Assembly: GCF_038806765.1 (NCBI RefSeq)
Contig: NZ_CP152389.1
Span: 4,402,001-4,466,000 of the forward strand
Length of the DNA: 64,000 nucleotides
Source of the DNA: Mucilaginibacter sp. CSA2-8R
GTDB lineage: Bacteria > Bacteroidota > Bacteroidia > Sphingobacteriales > Sphingobacteriaceae
Direction: 5' to 3'
Made by a program: the position numbers and the translations under genes. The notes under the pieces were generated by a model. The model was given only the letters and a program-made list of their open reading frames with translations, did no database searches and was not told the DNA's origin. Below, in pieces: positions 52,273 through 62,040 of the stretch. The number at the start of each line of letters is the position of its first letter. Within the stretch, counting starts at the first letter, position 1.

Positions 52273-53484
52273 TTAATTATTTGAAGCTAAACTGTTTTGT
52301 AATTGGTACTGCTTATAAAGCGGATTCTCAGCTAATTTAAGCTCCTTCTTTAACTGATCGCTCAGGTAAGGCTTTTGATTAGCTAACCAATTTTGATATT
52401 CAGCTTGTGATACTACCAATACAATCTTTTGCATGTTGTAATGACCTCCGCCGCAAATTTTGTTACAGTAAAAGTGGTAGTTAAAGTCTGGTTGATCCAA
52501 ATCTGAACGCATTTGCGCTGTAGTTTTGGTTGGAGTAAATTTAAAATAAGTAGGTAAACCTGGTACTGCATTGATCTGCACACGGAAATTAGGCATATAA
52601 ACACTATGAATAACATCCTGAGCAATGATGTTTAAACGCACAGACTTATTTACAGGTAAAACCAGTGTATCTGCCGCCAAATCGTCAAAGCTATTCTTGT
52701 CTTCGTAGTTGATACCTAACTTGTTTGTGCCACTTACCAATTTAACAGTTTTCTTTCCCAATTTACCGTCTTTACCAGGGTAACGCAATTCCCAGGCAAA
52801 CTGGTGACCGGTTACGTCTACATTTAACGATGCAACTTCACCTTTAGCATCAACAGTATTGGTAATTTTTCTCCAGGTTAAGAAACCAAATACTACCAGT
52901 ATAGTTAAAACGATTGCAGGTGCAACTGTCCAGATTTTCTCGATGGTGTTATTGTGGGGATAATAATAAGCTTTGCGTTTGTCAGAACCCTTGTATTTGA
53001 AAAGGAACGTGAATAACAACACCTGCGTGCCCAGGAAAACAACAAAAGTAATACCGAATGTAATCCAGAACATGGTGTCTAAAGTCTTGCCATGCACAGA
53101 AGACGCAGGTCCTAAGATCATGCTTCCTTGCTCGCTAAATGAGTAATAGACGCCAATGATGCCAGCTACTAAAAAGATCAGGAAACCAGTAGCCATCACG
53201 TTATTCCAGTTGATGCCTTTTTTTCCCTGCATCTGCAGTGTAAGGTCGTATACTTTTAATATTTTGCCAACTACCGCAACCACTACACAAACAATCAAGA
53301 ATAGTAATGTATAGTAGCCAACCGAGGCCCACATACCAGCGGTTTGCGCTGATGTGTCGCCGCTATCAGTAGCGGTGGCGTTTGAGCTGGCGGCCTGTGC
53401 CATAACCAGGTTAGTACCCAGTAAAAGGAACATCGCAACCAGCGAGTAAAATTTCTTAAAATTTATAAGATGCTTGAATGCCAT
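52273..53484 (-). CDS. ctaC: Cytochrome c oxidase subunit II
   Basis: Carries the CuA electron entry site. The 403-residue protein has a signal peptide (about 1-30), extra N-terminal helices (about 54-74 and 94-114), two canonical helices (about 139-162 and 182-204) and a periplasmic cupredoxin domain. CuA ligands are His293, Cys340, Cys344, His348 and Met351 (CNKICGGGHYNM). There is no fused cytochrome c domain after it, so this is not a caa3-type subunit; electrons probably come from ActE or the ActA heme domain of the neighbouring complex. Confidence 0.96.
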   Translation of the reverse strand: MAFKHLINFKKFYSLVAMFLLLGTNLVMAQAASSNATATDSGDTSAQTAGMWASVGYYTLLFLIVCVVVAVVGKILKVYDLTLQMQGKKGINWNNVMATGFLIFLVAGIIGVYYSFSEQGSMILGPASSVHGKTLDTMFWITFGITFVVFLGTQVLLFTFLFKYKGSDKRKAYYYPHNNTIEKIWTVAPAIVLTILVVFGFLTWRKITNTVDAKGEVASLNVDVTGHQFAWELRYPGKDGKLGKKTVKLVSGTNKLGINYEDKNSFDDLAADTLVLPVNKSVRLNIIAQDVIHSVYMPNFRVQINAVPGLPTYFKFTPTKTTAQMRSDLDQPDFNYHFYCNKICGGGHYNMQKIVLVVSQAEYQNWLANQKPYLSDQLKKELKLAENPLYKQYQLQNSLASNN

Positions 53485-53529
53485 TTGTATCAGTGATTTG
53501 GTATTCTATATTAATTACAAAGTTAGCAA

Positions 53530-54801
53530 TTATTGAATGTGGTGGTGAAGGCTTTCCTCTAAGAAAGGATGCTTTTTAGGAATAAGTGATTCAAACTTAC
53601 TTAAGGCTGACAGCATCAGGAATGTGAACAGACCGGCAAATCCAATGAAAGTAAAAAGCTCTGTGATACCGAACACGCGATGGTTTTCCATAGTGCCTGG
53701 CATAATCATCAGGTAGTAATCTAACCAGTGACCGATGATGACAATGATACAGGCAATTTTCATACGGGTCATTGAACGTTTGTCATCATTCTTCATTAAT
53801 AGAAACAATGGAGCAACAAAGTTTAAACCAATATTTAACCAGAACCACCATTTGTATTCAGGCTCCCAGCGTTTATAAAAGTACACACTTTCCTCAGGCA
53901 TATTGGCATACCAAGTTAAGAAGAACTGTGCAAACCAAACGTAAGTCCAGAAAATAGAGAAACCGAAGATGACTTTGCCTAAGTCTTGCAAATGACTTGC
54001 GTTAACCCAAGAGAAGTAGCCGTTTTCTTTTAAGATGATTAGTGTTAAGGCAATTACTGCTAACCCGCTAACGTGAACCGCAGCTAAGTTATACCAACCG
54101 AACATGGTAGAAAACCAATGTGCCTCTAAAGACATGATGGTACCGAATGCGTAAATTGGGAAAGTGAAGCCGAAAATAACTAAGAAAATAGCTGAGATTT
54201 TAAAGCTTTTGTTATAATTAACCATTCCGCCCAAGGAATCTTCGTTGTTAGAATACTTTACTAACAAACTACCGAAATAGGTATATAAGCCAAGAAATAC
54301 TACTAACGTGCCGTAAAAGAACGGTATGTTTAGGAAAGCTGATTTACCAGCGATCAGTTTGTCGTAGATATTGCTTTTAGGATCAGTTAAACCTTGAGTA
54401 GCCCAGTGCGCATATAAATAGGGCGACCATACCTCATGACCTTCGTGGATTTCCTTATGTTTAAATAGCAAACCAGCGGCTACCACTGCCAAGAGGGATA
54501 ATACAGCAACGCCTAACACACGGACAAACGCCTGCGGTATACGTAAAAAGCTAACCGACCAGCCCGACTGTGCCATGTACTGGTAAGCAAGAAAGAAAAC
54601 ACCGGCTACGCAAACGCCTACAAAATAGTAGCTCATAAGCAGCAGGTTTGAAAAAGTACGAACCGCATGAAGCTCGCTGCCATCAAGTAAAAATCCGTAT
54701 AAGATGCCTATTATACCAATTACTATAGCTATGAGGCTAAAGGTTTTGGCTTTACCGGCAAATTCAAATCGTTCGTTAAAACTATGTTGATGAGTGCTCA
54801 T
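53530..54801 (-). CDS. actF: Alternative complex III subunit ActF
   Basis: Membrane subunit of the quinol:cytochrome c oxidoreductase. The 423-residue protein has about ten transmembrane helices and a short His-rich C-terminus (ESLHHHIQ). It resembles ActC in layout but is shorter and more diverged, as ActF usually is. Segment FSIFWTYVWFAQFFLTWYANMPEE and the flanking helices match the family. It lies 13 bases after actE and 45 bases before ctaC, so the reductase and oxidase are probably made from one transcript. Confidence 0.92.
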   Translation of the reverse strand: MSTHQHSFNERFEFAGKAKTFSLIAIVIGIIGILYGFLLDGSELHAVRTFSNLLLMSYYFVGVCVAGVFFLAYQYMAQSGWSVSFLRIPQAFVRVLGVAVLSLLAVVAAGLLFKHKEIHEGHEVWSPYLYAHWATQGLTDPKSNIYDKLIAGKSAFLNIPFFYGTLVVFLGLYTYFGSLLVKYSNNEDSLGGMVNYNKSFKISAIFLVIFGFTFPIYAFGTIMSLEAHWFSTMFGWYNLAAVHVSGLAVIALTLIILKENGYFSWVNASHLQDLGKVIFGFSIFWTYVWFAQFFLTWYANMPEESVYFYKRWEPEYKWWFWLNIGLNFVAPLFLLMKNDDKRSMTRMKIACIIVIIGHWLDYYLMIMPGTMENHRVFGITELFTFIGFAGLFTFLMLSALSKFESLIPKKHPFLEESLHHHIQ

Positions 54802-54814
54802 TTAAGCTAAATAA

Positions 54815-55387
54815 TTATAAGGTTTGCAAATGGTGAACATACATAATTACTTTCCAGCGCTCTTCGGGGGCTAACTGCGATGCGTACGAACCCATAGAGT
54901 TTACACCATAAGTAATGGTATGGTATATTTTACCGTCGGTAAGGTCTTTCATACCGCCGCCGCGAGATGACGTGCCTTTAGAATACGATGGTGGAGCCGG
55001 ATAACCGTGCTGAACTACCGTACCGTCTCCCTGGCCGGTTAAACCATGACAAGGTGAACAGAAGTGCTCATAAAGGTTTTTACCTTCGGCATAATTGGCT
55101 TGTGTTTGCGCAAGCATATTTTTAACCTCAACACTAGCCTGGTCATATCCGGCGCGGGTGTTAGGGTAATCAAAGCGGGTAAAACCTACCGGTATTGTGC
55201 CGGCCGGCGGTAATTGCGACGTTTTACCATCTTTAAAGTTGTCGTTCTTTTGATCATACTCGTAAGCAATGTGCTCATACATATTGGGAGCGTATTGCCA
55301 GCCGGTGCTTCTTTTGTCTTTGCAGGATGTAGCTACCATAGCAGCAACAGCCATCATTGTTGCACCAAATATCTTAATCTTACTCAT
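54815..55387 (-). CDS. actE: Alternative complex III cytochrome c subunit ActE
   Basis: Monoheme cytochrome c on the periplasmic side of the complex. From the ATG at 55385-55387 the protein has 190 residues, a lipobox VATSC (Cys22) and one heme site CSPCH (Cys110, Cys113, His114), with Met residues near GVNSMGSYA as likely axial ligand region. It is expected to pass electrons to the CuA site of CtaC. The start overlaps the actD end by eight bases; an ATG at 55396 would add three residues. Confidence 0.92.
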   Translation of the reverse strand: MSKIKIFGATMMAVAAMVATSCKDKRSTGWQYAPNMYEHIAYEYDQKNDNFKDGKTSQLPPAGTIPVGFTRFDYPNTRAGYDQASVEVKNMLAQTQANYAEGKNLYEHFCSPCHGLTGQGDGTVVQHGYPAPPSYSKGTSSRGGGMKDLTDGKIYHTITYGVNSMGSYASQLAPEERWKVIMYVHHLQTL

Positions 55388-55916
55388 AGCTAACATATTT
55401 CCTTTCGTTGTGCTTTACTTCAACAGCACCGGCTTCTTTTAATATTTTACTAATATCATCATGAGGCACGTTTCCTTTAGCATCAATAGCTATCACAAAA
55501 CGGTCGTCGGTCGCACGCAGGTCCATTACACGCGGTGCGCGGCCTGGAGCCAGATGCGTTGCAAAGAAGAACGTTAACACCATGCCAAACGCTGTAAAGA
55601 GAATGGTCCACTCAAACGTGAACGGAACAAAATCCGGCATTGCAAAATGTGGCTTACCGCCAATGTTCATCGGCCAATCATGTACCAGCGTATAATAAAC
55701 AATGCTGAAGATTACCGTTGCACCTAAACATCCGAAGCAAAACGCAGCGTATCCTAAACGAGATTCTTTAACGCCCAACTTAGCTTCAATACCGTGTATT
55801 GGCATTGGCGAATACACATCATAAATCGGAATACTGTTTTTCTGTAGCTTGCCGATACCGTCCATCATCAGATCCGGATCGTCAAAACAACCTAATATAA
55901 ATTTAGTGCTGCTCAT
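55380..55916 (-). CDS. actD: Alternative complex III subunit ActD (DUF3341)
   Basis: A 178-residue membrane subunit with two transmembrane helices (about 58-78 and 97-120) and a cytoplasmic ferredoxin-like domain before them that starts FILGCFDDPDLMMDGIGKL. This is the DUF3341 layout found only with ActC and ActE. It has no cofactor motif and is considered a structural subunit. Start lies two bases after the actC stop codon; the 3' end overlaps actE. Confidence 0.93.
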   Translation of the reverse strand: MSSTKFILGCFDDPDLMMDGIGKLQKNSIPIYDVYSPMPIHGIEAKLGVKESRLGYAAFCFGCLGATVIFSIVYYTLVHDWPMNIGGKPHFAMPDFVPFTFEWTILFTAFGMVLTFFFATHLAPGRAPRVMDLRATDDRFVIAIDAKGNVPHDDISKILKEAGAVEVKHNERKYVSYE

Positions 55917-55918
55917 AG

Positions 55919-57391
55919 TTATGCTTTTTGGTATTGAGTTAAATCAACACTGTCGTACTTTTCTAATGACTGAATATACTCCTCTGCTTGCTCAGGGTCA
56001 ACATGACCTTCTTCAAGAATCTTTTTCTTAGCCTGCTCACTCGAAGTTTTCACCAGCAGTTTCACCTCGGCCATAGCTACAGAAGGTAATACACGGATGA
56101 ACAACAGGAACATCACAAAGAATAAGCCGATTGAACCTACAAAGATACCCACATCTGTCCAGGTAGGATAGAACATCACCCAGCTTGACGGAAGGAAATC
56201 GCGGTGCAGTGAAGTTACGATGATCACGAAACGCTCAAACCACATACCGATGTTTACAATGATAGACAAGACCCATGATAACGGGATGTTGATACGGATC
56301 TTTTTGAACCAGAATAACTGCGGCGTAATTACGTTACAAGTCATCATGCTCCAGTAAGCCCACCAGTATGGACCGGTTGAACGGTTGATAAAGGCATATT
56401 GCTCATATTCTGAACCGGAATACCAGGCTATGAAGAACTCAGTGATGTAAGCCACACCTACAATTGAACCGGTTAACAAGATAATCTTGTTCATTGATTC
56501 AATGTGGAACATGGTGATGTAGTTCTCGAGACCTAATACCTTGCGGGCAATTAATAACAGGGTTTGCACCATCGCAAAACCAGAGAAAATCGCACCAGCA
56601 ACGAAGTATGGCGGGAAGATGGTGGTATGCCATCCTGGTTCCAATGAAGTAGCAAAGTCAAAAGATACAATGGTGTGTACCGAAAGTACCAGCGGAGTTG
56701 AAATACCGGCCAGAATTAATGAGACAGTTTCGAAACGCTGCCAGGTTTTTACCGAACCAGACCATCCAAAAGAAAGAACAGAATAGATGCGGCGACGTAA
56801 ACCTGTTGCACGGTCGCGGATGCTGGCAATATCGGGTAACAAACCTGTGTACCAAAACACTAATGATACAGAGAAATAAGTTGATATCGCGAACACGTCC
56901 ATCATCAAAGCCGAGTTCCAGTTTACCCATAACGAACCGTACTGGTTTGGCAGCGGCAATGTCCAATAAGCTAACCAAGGGCGGCCCATGTGGCCAAAGA
57001 TGTATGTGGCCGCACAAATAACCGCAAAGATGGTCATCGCCTCGGCGGATCGGTTGATCGAGTTACGCCAGTTTTGACGGAACAACAATAATACCGCAGA
57101 AATAAGTGTACCAGCGTGACCGATACCTACCCACCATACGAAACCGGTGATGTCCCAGGCCCAGCCTACTGTTTTGTTCAAGCCCCACTCCCCTACACCG
57201 AACCAAAAAGTCCAGCTTATAGAGAATACCCAAAGAGCAGCGCCGGCTGATGCTAAAGCAAAACCGATCCACCAGGCTAAGTTGGGTTTATTTTCAACAG
57301 GGCGTAAAACCTCATTAGTTATCTGGGCATAGGTTATGTTCTTGCCCGTAATTAACGGTTCCCTGATTATTGATTCACTGTGAGATGCCAT
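55919..57391 (-). CDS. actC: Alternative complex III quinol-binding subunit ActC (NrfD type)
   Basis: A 490-residue NrfD/PsrC-family membrane protein with about ten transmembrane helices. It holds the quinol site of the complex and probable proton pathway. Recognisable parts are GFVWWVGIGHAGTLISAVLL, FGHMGRPWLAYWTLP and NIGMWFERFVIIVTSLHRDF. The C-terminus is a charged helical tail. It lies 27 bases after actB and two before actD. Confidence 0.95.
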   Translation of the reverse strand: MASHSESIIREPLITGKNITYAQITNEVLRPVENKPNLAWWIGFALASAGAALWVFSISWTFWFGVGEWGLNKTVGWAWDITGFVWWVGIGHAGTLISAVLLLFRQNWRNSINRSAEAMTIFAVICAATYIFGHMGRPWLAYWTLPLPNQYGSLWVNWNSALMMDVFAISTYFSVSLVFWYTGLLPDIASIRDRATGLRRRIYSVLSFGWSGSVKTWQRFETVSLILAGISTPLVLSVHTIVSFDFATSLEPGWHTTIFPPYFVAGAIFSGFAMVQTLLLIARKVLGLENYITMFHIESMNKIILLTGSIVGVAYITEFFIAWYSGSEYEQYAFINRSTGPYWWAYWSMMTCNVITPQLFWFKKIRINIPLSWVLSIIVNIGMWFERFVIIVTSLHRDFLPSSWVMFYPTWTDVGIFVGSIGLFFVMFLLFIRVLPSVAMAEVKLLVKTSSEQAKKKILEEGHVDPEQAEEYIQSLEKYDSVDLTQYQKA

Positions 57392-57418
57392 AGTATATTA
57401 TATCTCGTGTAATTAAGT

Positions 57419-60400
57419 TTATGCTTCTGTTGTTGCTGCTTCTCTGTTTCTAACTTTGGCTTGGTAACCGATACCTGGCTTAACGTTAAGTTCTTCAAGC
57501 ACGTAATAAGTTCTTTCGCTCTTAAGTGCTTTTGAAACTTCAGAGTTCGGATCTTTGGCGTTACCAAAAATGATGGCGTTAGTAGGACAAGTTTGCTGAC
57601 AAGCAACTTTAATCTCGCCATCGGCTAACGGACGTTTTTGCAATTTAGCGTTCAATTTACCGGCTTGGATACGCTGAACACACATTGAACATTTTTCCAT
57701 TACACCACGGAAACGGGTAGTAACATCTGGGTTCAATACTAACTCAGTATAATCGTTTTGCAGGTAATTTTCGAAACGTGAATCGTTCCAGTAGTTAAAC
57801 CAGTTGAAACGACGTACTTTATACGGACAGTTGTTAGCACAGTAACGTGTACCTACACAACGGTTGTAGGTCATTTGGTTTAAACCTTCAGAAGAGTGGG
57901 TGGTAGCTAACACCGGACATACTGTTTCGCACGGAGCATGGTCACAGTGCTGACAAAGCATTGGCTGATAGGTAACCGAAACGTTGTCTAAGTTTTCCAG
58001 TTTATCAATTTCTTTCTCTTCTGTTACGGTATGGCCCTTTTCGTCATAGCTGTAGTAACGGTCAATCCTGATCCAGTGCATCTCACGACGACGGCGAACC
58101 TCGTCACGTCCTACTACCGGTACGTTATTTTCTACATTACAAGCAACTACACAGGCACCACAACCGGTACAAGCGTTAAGGTCAATAGCCATCACCCAGT
58201 CGTACTGCGGACGGTCATACTCGTCCCAAAGACTGTAGGTTTCTTTTTCGCCACCTTCTTTTTCGCCTTTTTCTTCAGACTTTTTAAGGTACTGCTGTAA
58301 AGTAGTCTCGCGGATTACATCACGACCTTCGTATGAGTGGTGGGTTTGTGTTTGAGCTAAAACTACTTTGTCGCCGCCAACACCTTCCAGTGTTGCCACT
58401 GTATTGCCCTGGAATGTTCCGTTAGCAAAAGCTAAGAATGGGAAAGCATTTTTACCAACCTCGTCTCCTACTTTACCAGATTTAGTACGGCCGTAACCTA
58501 AAGCGATAGAGATAGTACCCTGCGCCTGGCCTGGCTGTAATAATAAAGGTAATTCAGTAGTGTAATTGTTGGCAGTTACTTTAACAACATCACCTTCTTC
58601 TAATTTTAGGTCCTTAGCAGTTTTAGGCGCTATAGCTACATAGTTATCCCAGGTAACTTTAGAGATTGGGTCGGGTAATTCCTGTAGCCATGGGTTATTT
58701 GCGTAACGTCCGTCTAAAACAGTATTACTTTCAAATACCTGTAATTCTAACTTGCCTTGAGGTGCAGCAATCTTAGCACTTTGGCTTAAAATTGTTTGCG
58801 CTACAGCATTCAAATCACGGCTGAAGGTATAAGTACCTGCAGGTTTAGCAGTAGTTTTAACAAAACCAGTTTGCAATAAAGTTTCCCAACCGTTCTGACC
58901 GGCTAAACCAGCCTGAGGTAAGATGTTAGTATTCCAGGTGTTGCGTACGTAAGTATAATAATCTTTAACTGGGGCATTTGACCATACCAGCAAGCTTTGC
59001 TCAGCTTTACGGCTATCATATACCGGGTTAATAGTTGGCTGTACAATGGTGTAGTATCCTTCTACCGAATTTTCGTCACCCCATGATTCCAGGAAGTGGC
59101 TGTTGGTAGCAATTACATTACACTGAGATGCAGTTTCATCAGCATAATCAGCAAACGATACTCTCAGGCCTACTTTTTTCAATGCGTCAGCAAATGCGCT
59201 GCTTTGGTAGTAGTTATAAACCGGGTTAGCATTTAAGAAAAATACGGCGCCAACCTGGCCTGATTTCATTTCATTTAACAGCGCTACCATTTCGGCATCA
59301 TTACCTTTGTATTGGTAAGACGGGTTATCCAAATCGATAGTTGTTCCGTAGCTGCCCAACAAAGAGTTGATGGCATTTACTAAAACCTGTATGGCAACAT
59401 CATTGCTACCGGCTACTACTAAGGCACGGCCTTTTGCAGCAACTAACTCTTTTGCCGCTAATGTAACTGCGTTATCTGTAGCCGCGTTAGATAGTTTTTT
59501 AGAGCCTGGTAAAGATGTACCTGATATAGCGTTATATAAATTAATTAAAGCAATACCTTCTTCAGATGGCTTAAGCGGGATACGGGTGTCTGCGTTACTT
59601 CCGGTTAAGCTCATGCGAGACTCAAACTGGATGTGGCGCGACATCTTTTTACCTTCTAACGCCTTGTGGCTGCGTTTAGACACATACTGACGCATGTGCT
59701 CAGCCTGCGAAATCCATGGGCCTAAAAAGTCGGCACCAAAGCTTACAATTACATCGGCTTTATCAAAGCTGTAACGCGGAAGCACCGCTTTACCAAAACT
59801 ATTTTGGTTAGCCTGGATAATACCAGTTAACGAGATTGGATCGTAATTAACAAGTTTAGTAGTTGGGTATTGTGCAACAAAATCATTAATCACCCTTAAG
59901 CTCGAAGGGCTGTTAATGGTTGATGACACAATACGTATTTGTTTACCACTGGCTTTAATAGCTGCCAGTTCGTTTTTTACATAAGTATCTAAGGCACTCC
60001 AGGCAGTTTCGCCGCCATCTTGCATAGGGCCTTTCAAACGGTTAGCATTATATAATTCCAGTAATGATGCTTGAGTTTGAGCATTTACACCACCCTGACC
60101 TAATACATCACCTGGGTTACCTTCAATTTTAATAGGACGACCCTCACGGGTTTTTACTAATATGGATTGACCGTTGTAACTTGATACGTAGAAGTTAGCT
60201 ACACCAGGAGTTACCTCCTCCGGTTTTATCAGGTAAGGAATAGATTTATGTACAGGAGTTTTCTGGCAAGCCGCTAAAGAAACAGCACCTAAACCAAAGC
60301 CCAGCGTTTTTAAAAAGTTACGACGCGGTGTTTTACCGGTAAGGCCGGTACCGCTAAGCACATCCTCAATAGGAATAGGCTCGGCAAACTCGTGTTTGTT

Positions 60401-60469
60401 TAATTCAACAAACTCCGGGGTATTGTTCAGCTCTTCTAAACCTTTCCAGTATTTTTTGTTGCTTTCCAT
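57419..60469 (-). CDS. actB: Alternative complex III iron-sulfur subunit ActB
   Basis: A 1016-residue fusion of a molybdopterin-oxidoreductase-like domain without expected molybdenum cofactor (about 60-740) and a ferredoxin-type domain carrying the Fe-S clusters (about 755-1000). Cys motifs include CTGCGACVVACNVENNVP, CQHCDHAPCETVCPV, CANNCPY, CSMC and CQQTCPTNA. A Tat-like signal near residues 46-65 (TPRRNFLKTLGFG, then AAC) explains export. It takes electrons from ActC quinol oxidation and passes them to the ActA hemes. The N-terminal segment before the Tat motif (about 45 residues) is long but usual. Confidence 0.96.
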   Translation of the reverse strand: MESNKKYWKGLEELNNTPEFVELNKHEFAEPIPIEDVLSGTGLTGKTPRRNFLKTLGFGLGAVSLAACQKTPVHKSIPYLIKPEEVTPGVANFYVSSYNGQSILVKTREGRPIKIEGNPGDVLGQGGVNAQTQASLLELYNANRLKGPMQDGGETAWSALDTYVKNELAAIKASGKQIRIVSSTINSPSSLRVINDFVAQYPTTKLVNYDPISLTGIIQANQNSFGKAVLPRYSFDKADVIVSFGADFLGPWISQAEHMRQYVSKRSHKALEGKKMSRHIQFESRMSLTGSNADTRIPLKPSEEGIALINLYNAISGTSLPGSKKLSNAATDNAVTLAAKELVAAKGRALVVAGSNDVAIQVLVNAINSLLGSYGTTIDLDNPSYQYKGNDAEMVALLNEMKSGQVGAVFFLNANPVYNYYQSSAFADALKKVGLRVSFADYADETASQCNVIATNSHFLESWGDENSVEGYYTIVQPTINPVYDSRKAEQSLLVWSNAPVKDYYTYVRNTWNTNILPQAGLAGQNGWETLLQTGFVKTTAKPAGTYTFSRDLNAVAQTILSQSAKIAAPQGKLELQVFESNTVLDGRYANNPWLQELPDPISKVTWDNYVAIAPKTAKDLKLEEGDVVKVTANNYTTELPLLLQPGQAQGTISIALGYGRTKSGKVGDEVGKNAFPFLAFANGTFQGNTVATLEGVGGDKVVLAQTQTHHSYEGRDVIRETTLQQYLKKSEEKGEKEGGEKETYSLWDEYDRPQYDWVMAIDLNACTGCGACVVACNVENNVPVVGRDEVRRRREMHWIRIDRYYSYDEKGHTVTEEKEIDKLENLDNVSVTYQPMLCQHCDHAPCETVCPVLATTHSSEGLNQMTYNRCVGTRYCANNCPYKVRRFNWFNYWNDSRFENYLQNDYTELVLNPDVTTRFRGVMEKCSMCVQRIQAGKLNAKLQKRPLADGEIKVACQQTCPTNAIIFGNAKDPNSEVSKALKSERTYYVLEELNVKPGIGYQAKVRNREAATTEA

Positions 60470-60509
60470 TTAAGCTATATAACTATTTTGCTAAGTTCTT
60501 TTTAATTAA

Positions 60510-61787
60510 TTAATAGTGGCATTTAGCACACTCTAAACCACCCAGTGCGGCAGCAGTAACTTTTTCACCGCGTTTTAAACGCTCGTGTACTTCTATCATG
60601 TTATCATAATAGGCGTTACCTTTAAAGCCGGTTTCGGTACGGCGGTGACACTGGATACACCATTTCATGGTAAGTGGTGAATACTGATACACCTCTTTCA
60701 TGGTTTGGATAGGACCGTGACATTTTTGACACTCTAAGCCAGCAACTTTAACGTGCTGAGAGTGGTTGAAATAGGCAAAGTCTGGCAGGTTATGGATACG
60801 CACCCACTGTATAGGGCGGGCTTTAGTGGTATCATATTTCTGCGTTGCAGGATCGTAACCTAAAGCATCATAAATTTTGTGAATCTCAGGCGATTCGGTT
60901 TTAACCACCTTGTGACAGTTCATACAAATATTTAATGATGGGATAGTAGCGTTTTTGCCTTTATAAGCAGGTGAGTGACAGTACTGACAGTTAATCTTCA
61001 TCACACCGGCGTGCAGCTCGTGTGAGTATTTGATTGGCTGTACCGGTTGGTAGCCCTGGTGCACGTTAGTGTTCCACATGGTTACCCAGCTCCAGCTGCC
61101 CATAGCCAATGTACCAGCCACTACAAAGAAGAATACCAGCTTCTTGTTTTTAGCTAACTTCTTAACAGTTGCAAAACGGTCAACGGCAACAACTTCTTCA
61201 GTTTCGGCAGTTTCTTCTGGCAGTAAATCTTTACGTTTTAATAATAGACGCTCTAGAGTACCGATGGCGCGGTTAAGCACCAGGATAACAATAAACGCAA
61301 CAACGATAACGGCCAACAAACCGAAAATCATAAAGCTGCTTGGCGTATCAGAAGCCGCAGCAGCAGCACCACCGGCGGCAGCACCTCCTGCCGGCGCAGC
61401 CTGCATTTTTTTGTACTCAGTACGAACGTAAGTAATAATGTTAGCTACATCACCGTCGCTTAATTCGGTGAACACGTTCATGCCCGCCTGGTTATACTCG
61501 TTGTAAACCTTAAGCGCTTTAGGATCTTTAGCTGCAATTAAAGCCTGGTTGTTTTGGATCCATTTGGTTAACCATTTGTCATCCGTTTCGGAAGTGATGG
61601 TTGGACCTAAGGCCGGGCCGGTCATACGCTGATCAAGCTTATGACACGAAGTACATTTAGCTTTAAATAAAGCTTCACCCTTTGCAGCATCAGCCTGCGC
61701 ATGAGCAGATAAGCCCATAGTTGCCAAGCCCGCTACGAGTAAAACTGACCTTGAAAACTGTTTAAGAAGTAATGAGAATTTTCTCAT
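60510..61787 (-). CDS. actA: Alternative complex III multiheme subunit ActA with extra cytochrome c domain
   Basis: First gene of the operon, 425 residues. A signal peptide (to about 31) precedes a cytochrome c domain with CTSCH (Cys45-His49), a Gly/Ala linker, two transmembrane helices (about 151-171 and 217-235) and the usual pentaheme part with CQYCH, CMNCH, CQKCH, CIQCH and CAKCH (271, 292, 357, 381 and 424 are the heme histidines). Six heme sites in total, against five in the Rhodothermus protein. The N-terminal unit may be the electron exit to the oxidase. A good promoter match lies upstream. Confidence 0.95.
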   Translation of the reverse strand: MRKFSLLLKQFSRSVLLVAGLATMGLSAHAQADAAKGEALFKAKCTSCHKLDQRMTGPALGPTITSETDDKWLTKWIQNNQALIAAKDPKALKVYNEYNQAGMNVFTELSDGDVANIITYVRTEYKKMQAAPAGGAAAGGAAAAASDTPSSFMIFGLLAVIVVAFIVILVLNRAIGTLERLLLKRKDLLPEETAETEEVVAVDRFATVKKLAKNKKLVFFFVVAGTLAMGSWSWVTMWNTNVHQGYQPVQPIKYSHELHAGVMKINCQYCHSPAYKGKNATIPSLNICMNCHKVVKTESPEIHKIYDALGYDPATQKYDTTKARPIQWVRIHNLPDFAYFNHSQHVKVAGLECQKCHGPIQTMKEVYQYSPLTMKWCIQCHRRTETGFKGNAYYDNMIEVHERLKRGEKVTAAALGGLECAKCHY

Positions 61788-61870
61788 AGAGTGTATTTAT
61801 GCTTAGATATTTTAAGTATTTGATAACAGTTACCTATAAAAGACGTAAGTAACCCGCTATTTTCAGTCCA

Positions 61871-61904
61871 CAAAAGTAAAATTTTATAAACTATGGCTGA
61901 CAAA
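61871..61904 (-). promoter_or_regulatory. Promoter of the act-cta operon
   Basis: Read leftwards: TTTG (61901-61904), 22 bases, then TACTTTTG (61871-61878), matching TTG-N17-23-TAnnTTTG. Transcription should start near 61866, leaving a leader of about 79 bases before actA. Confidence 0.5.
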
Positions 61905-61945
61905 TTAGTGACAGTTGTTTATAATTTATAATCGTTCTAAACTAT

Positions 61946-61984
61946 AAAAAAAAACAGCCCTGCAGGTGTTTACAGGGCTGTTTT
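61946..61984 (-). terminator. Terminator after the deoxyhypusine synthase-like gene
   Basis: AAAACAGCCCTG (61951-61962) pairs with CAGGGCTGTTTT (61973-61984) around a ten-base loop. Leftwards the stem runs straight into nine T, so it ends the gene at 62041-63021. Confidence 0.87.
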
Positions 61985-62040
61985 AAGCGCATTTTGCTAT
62001 TTAATTGCCTTATAGCGGCTTGCACAAACCAAAAACTATT

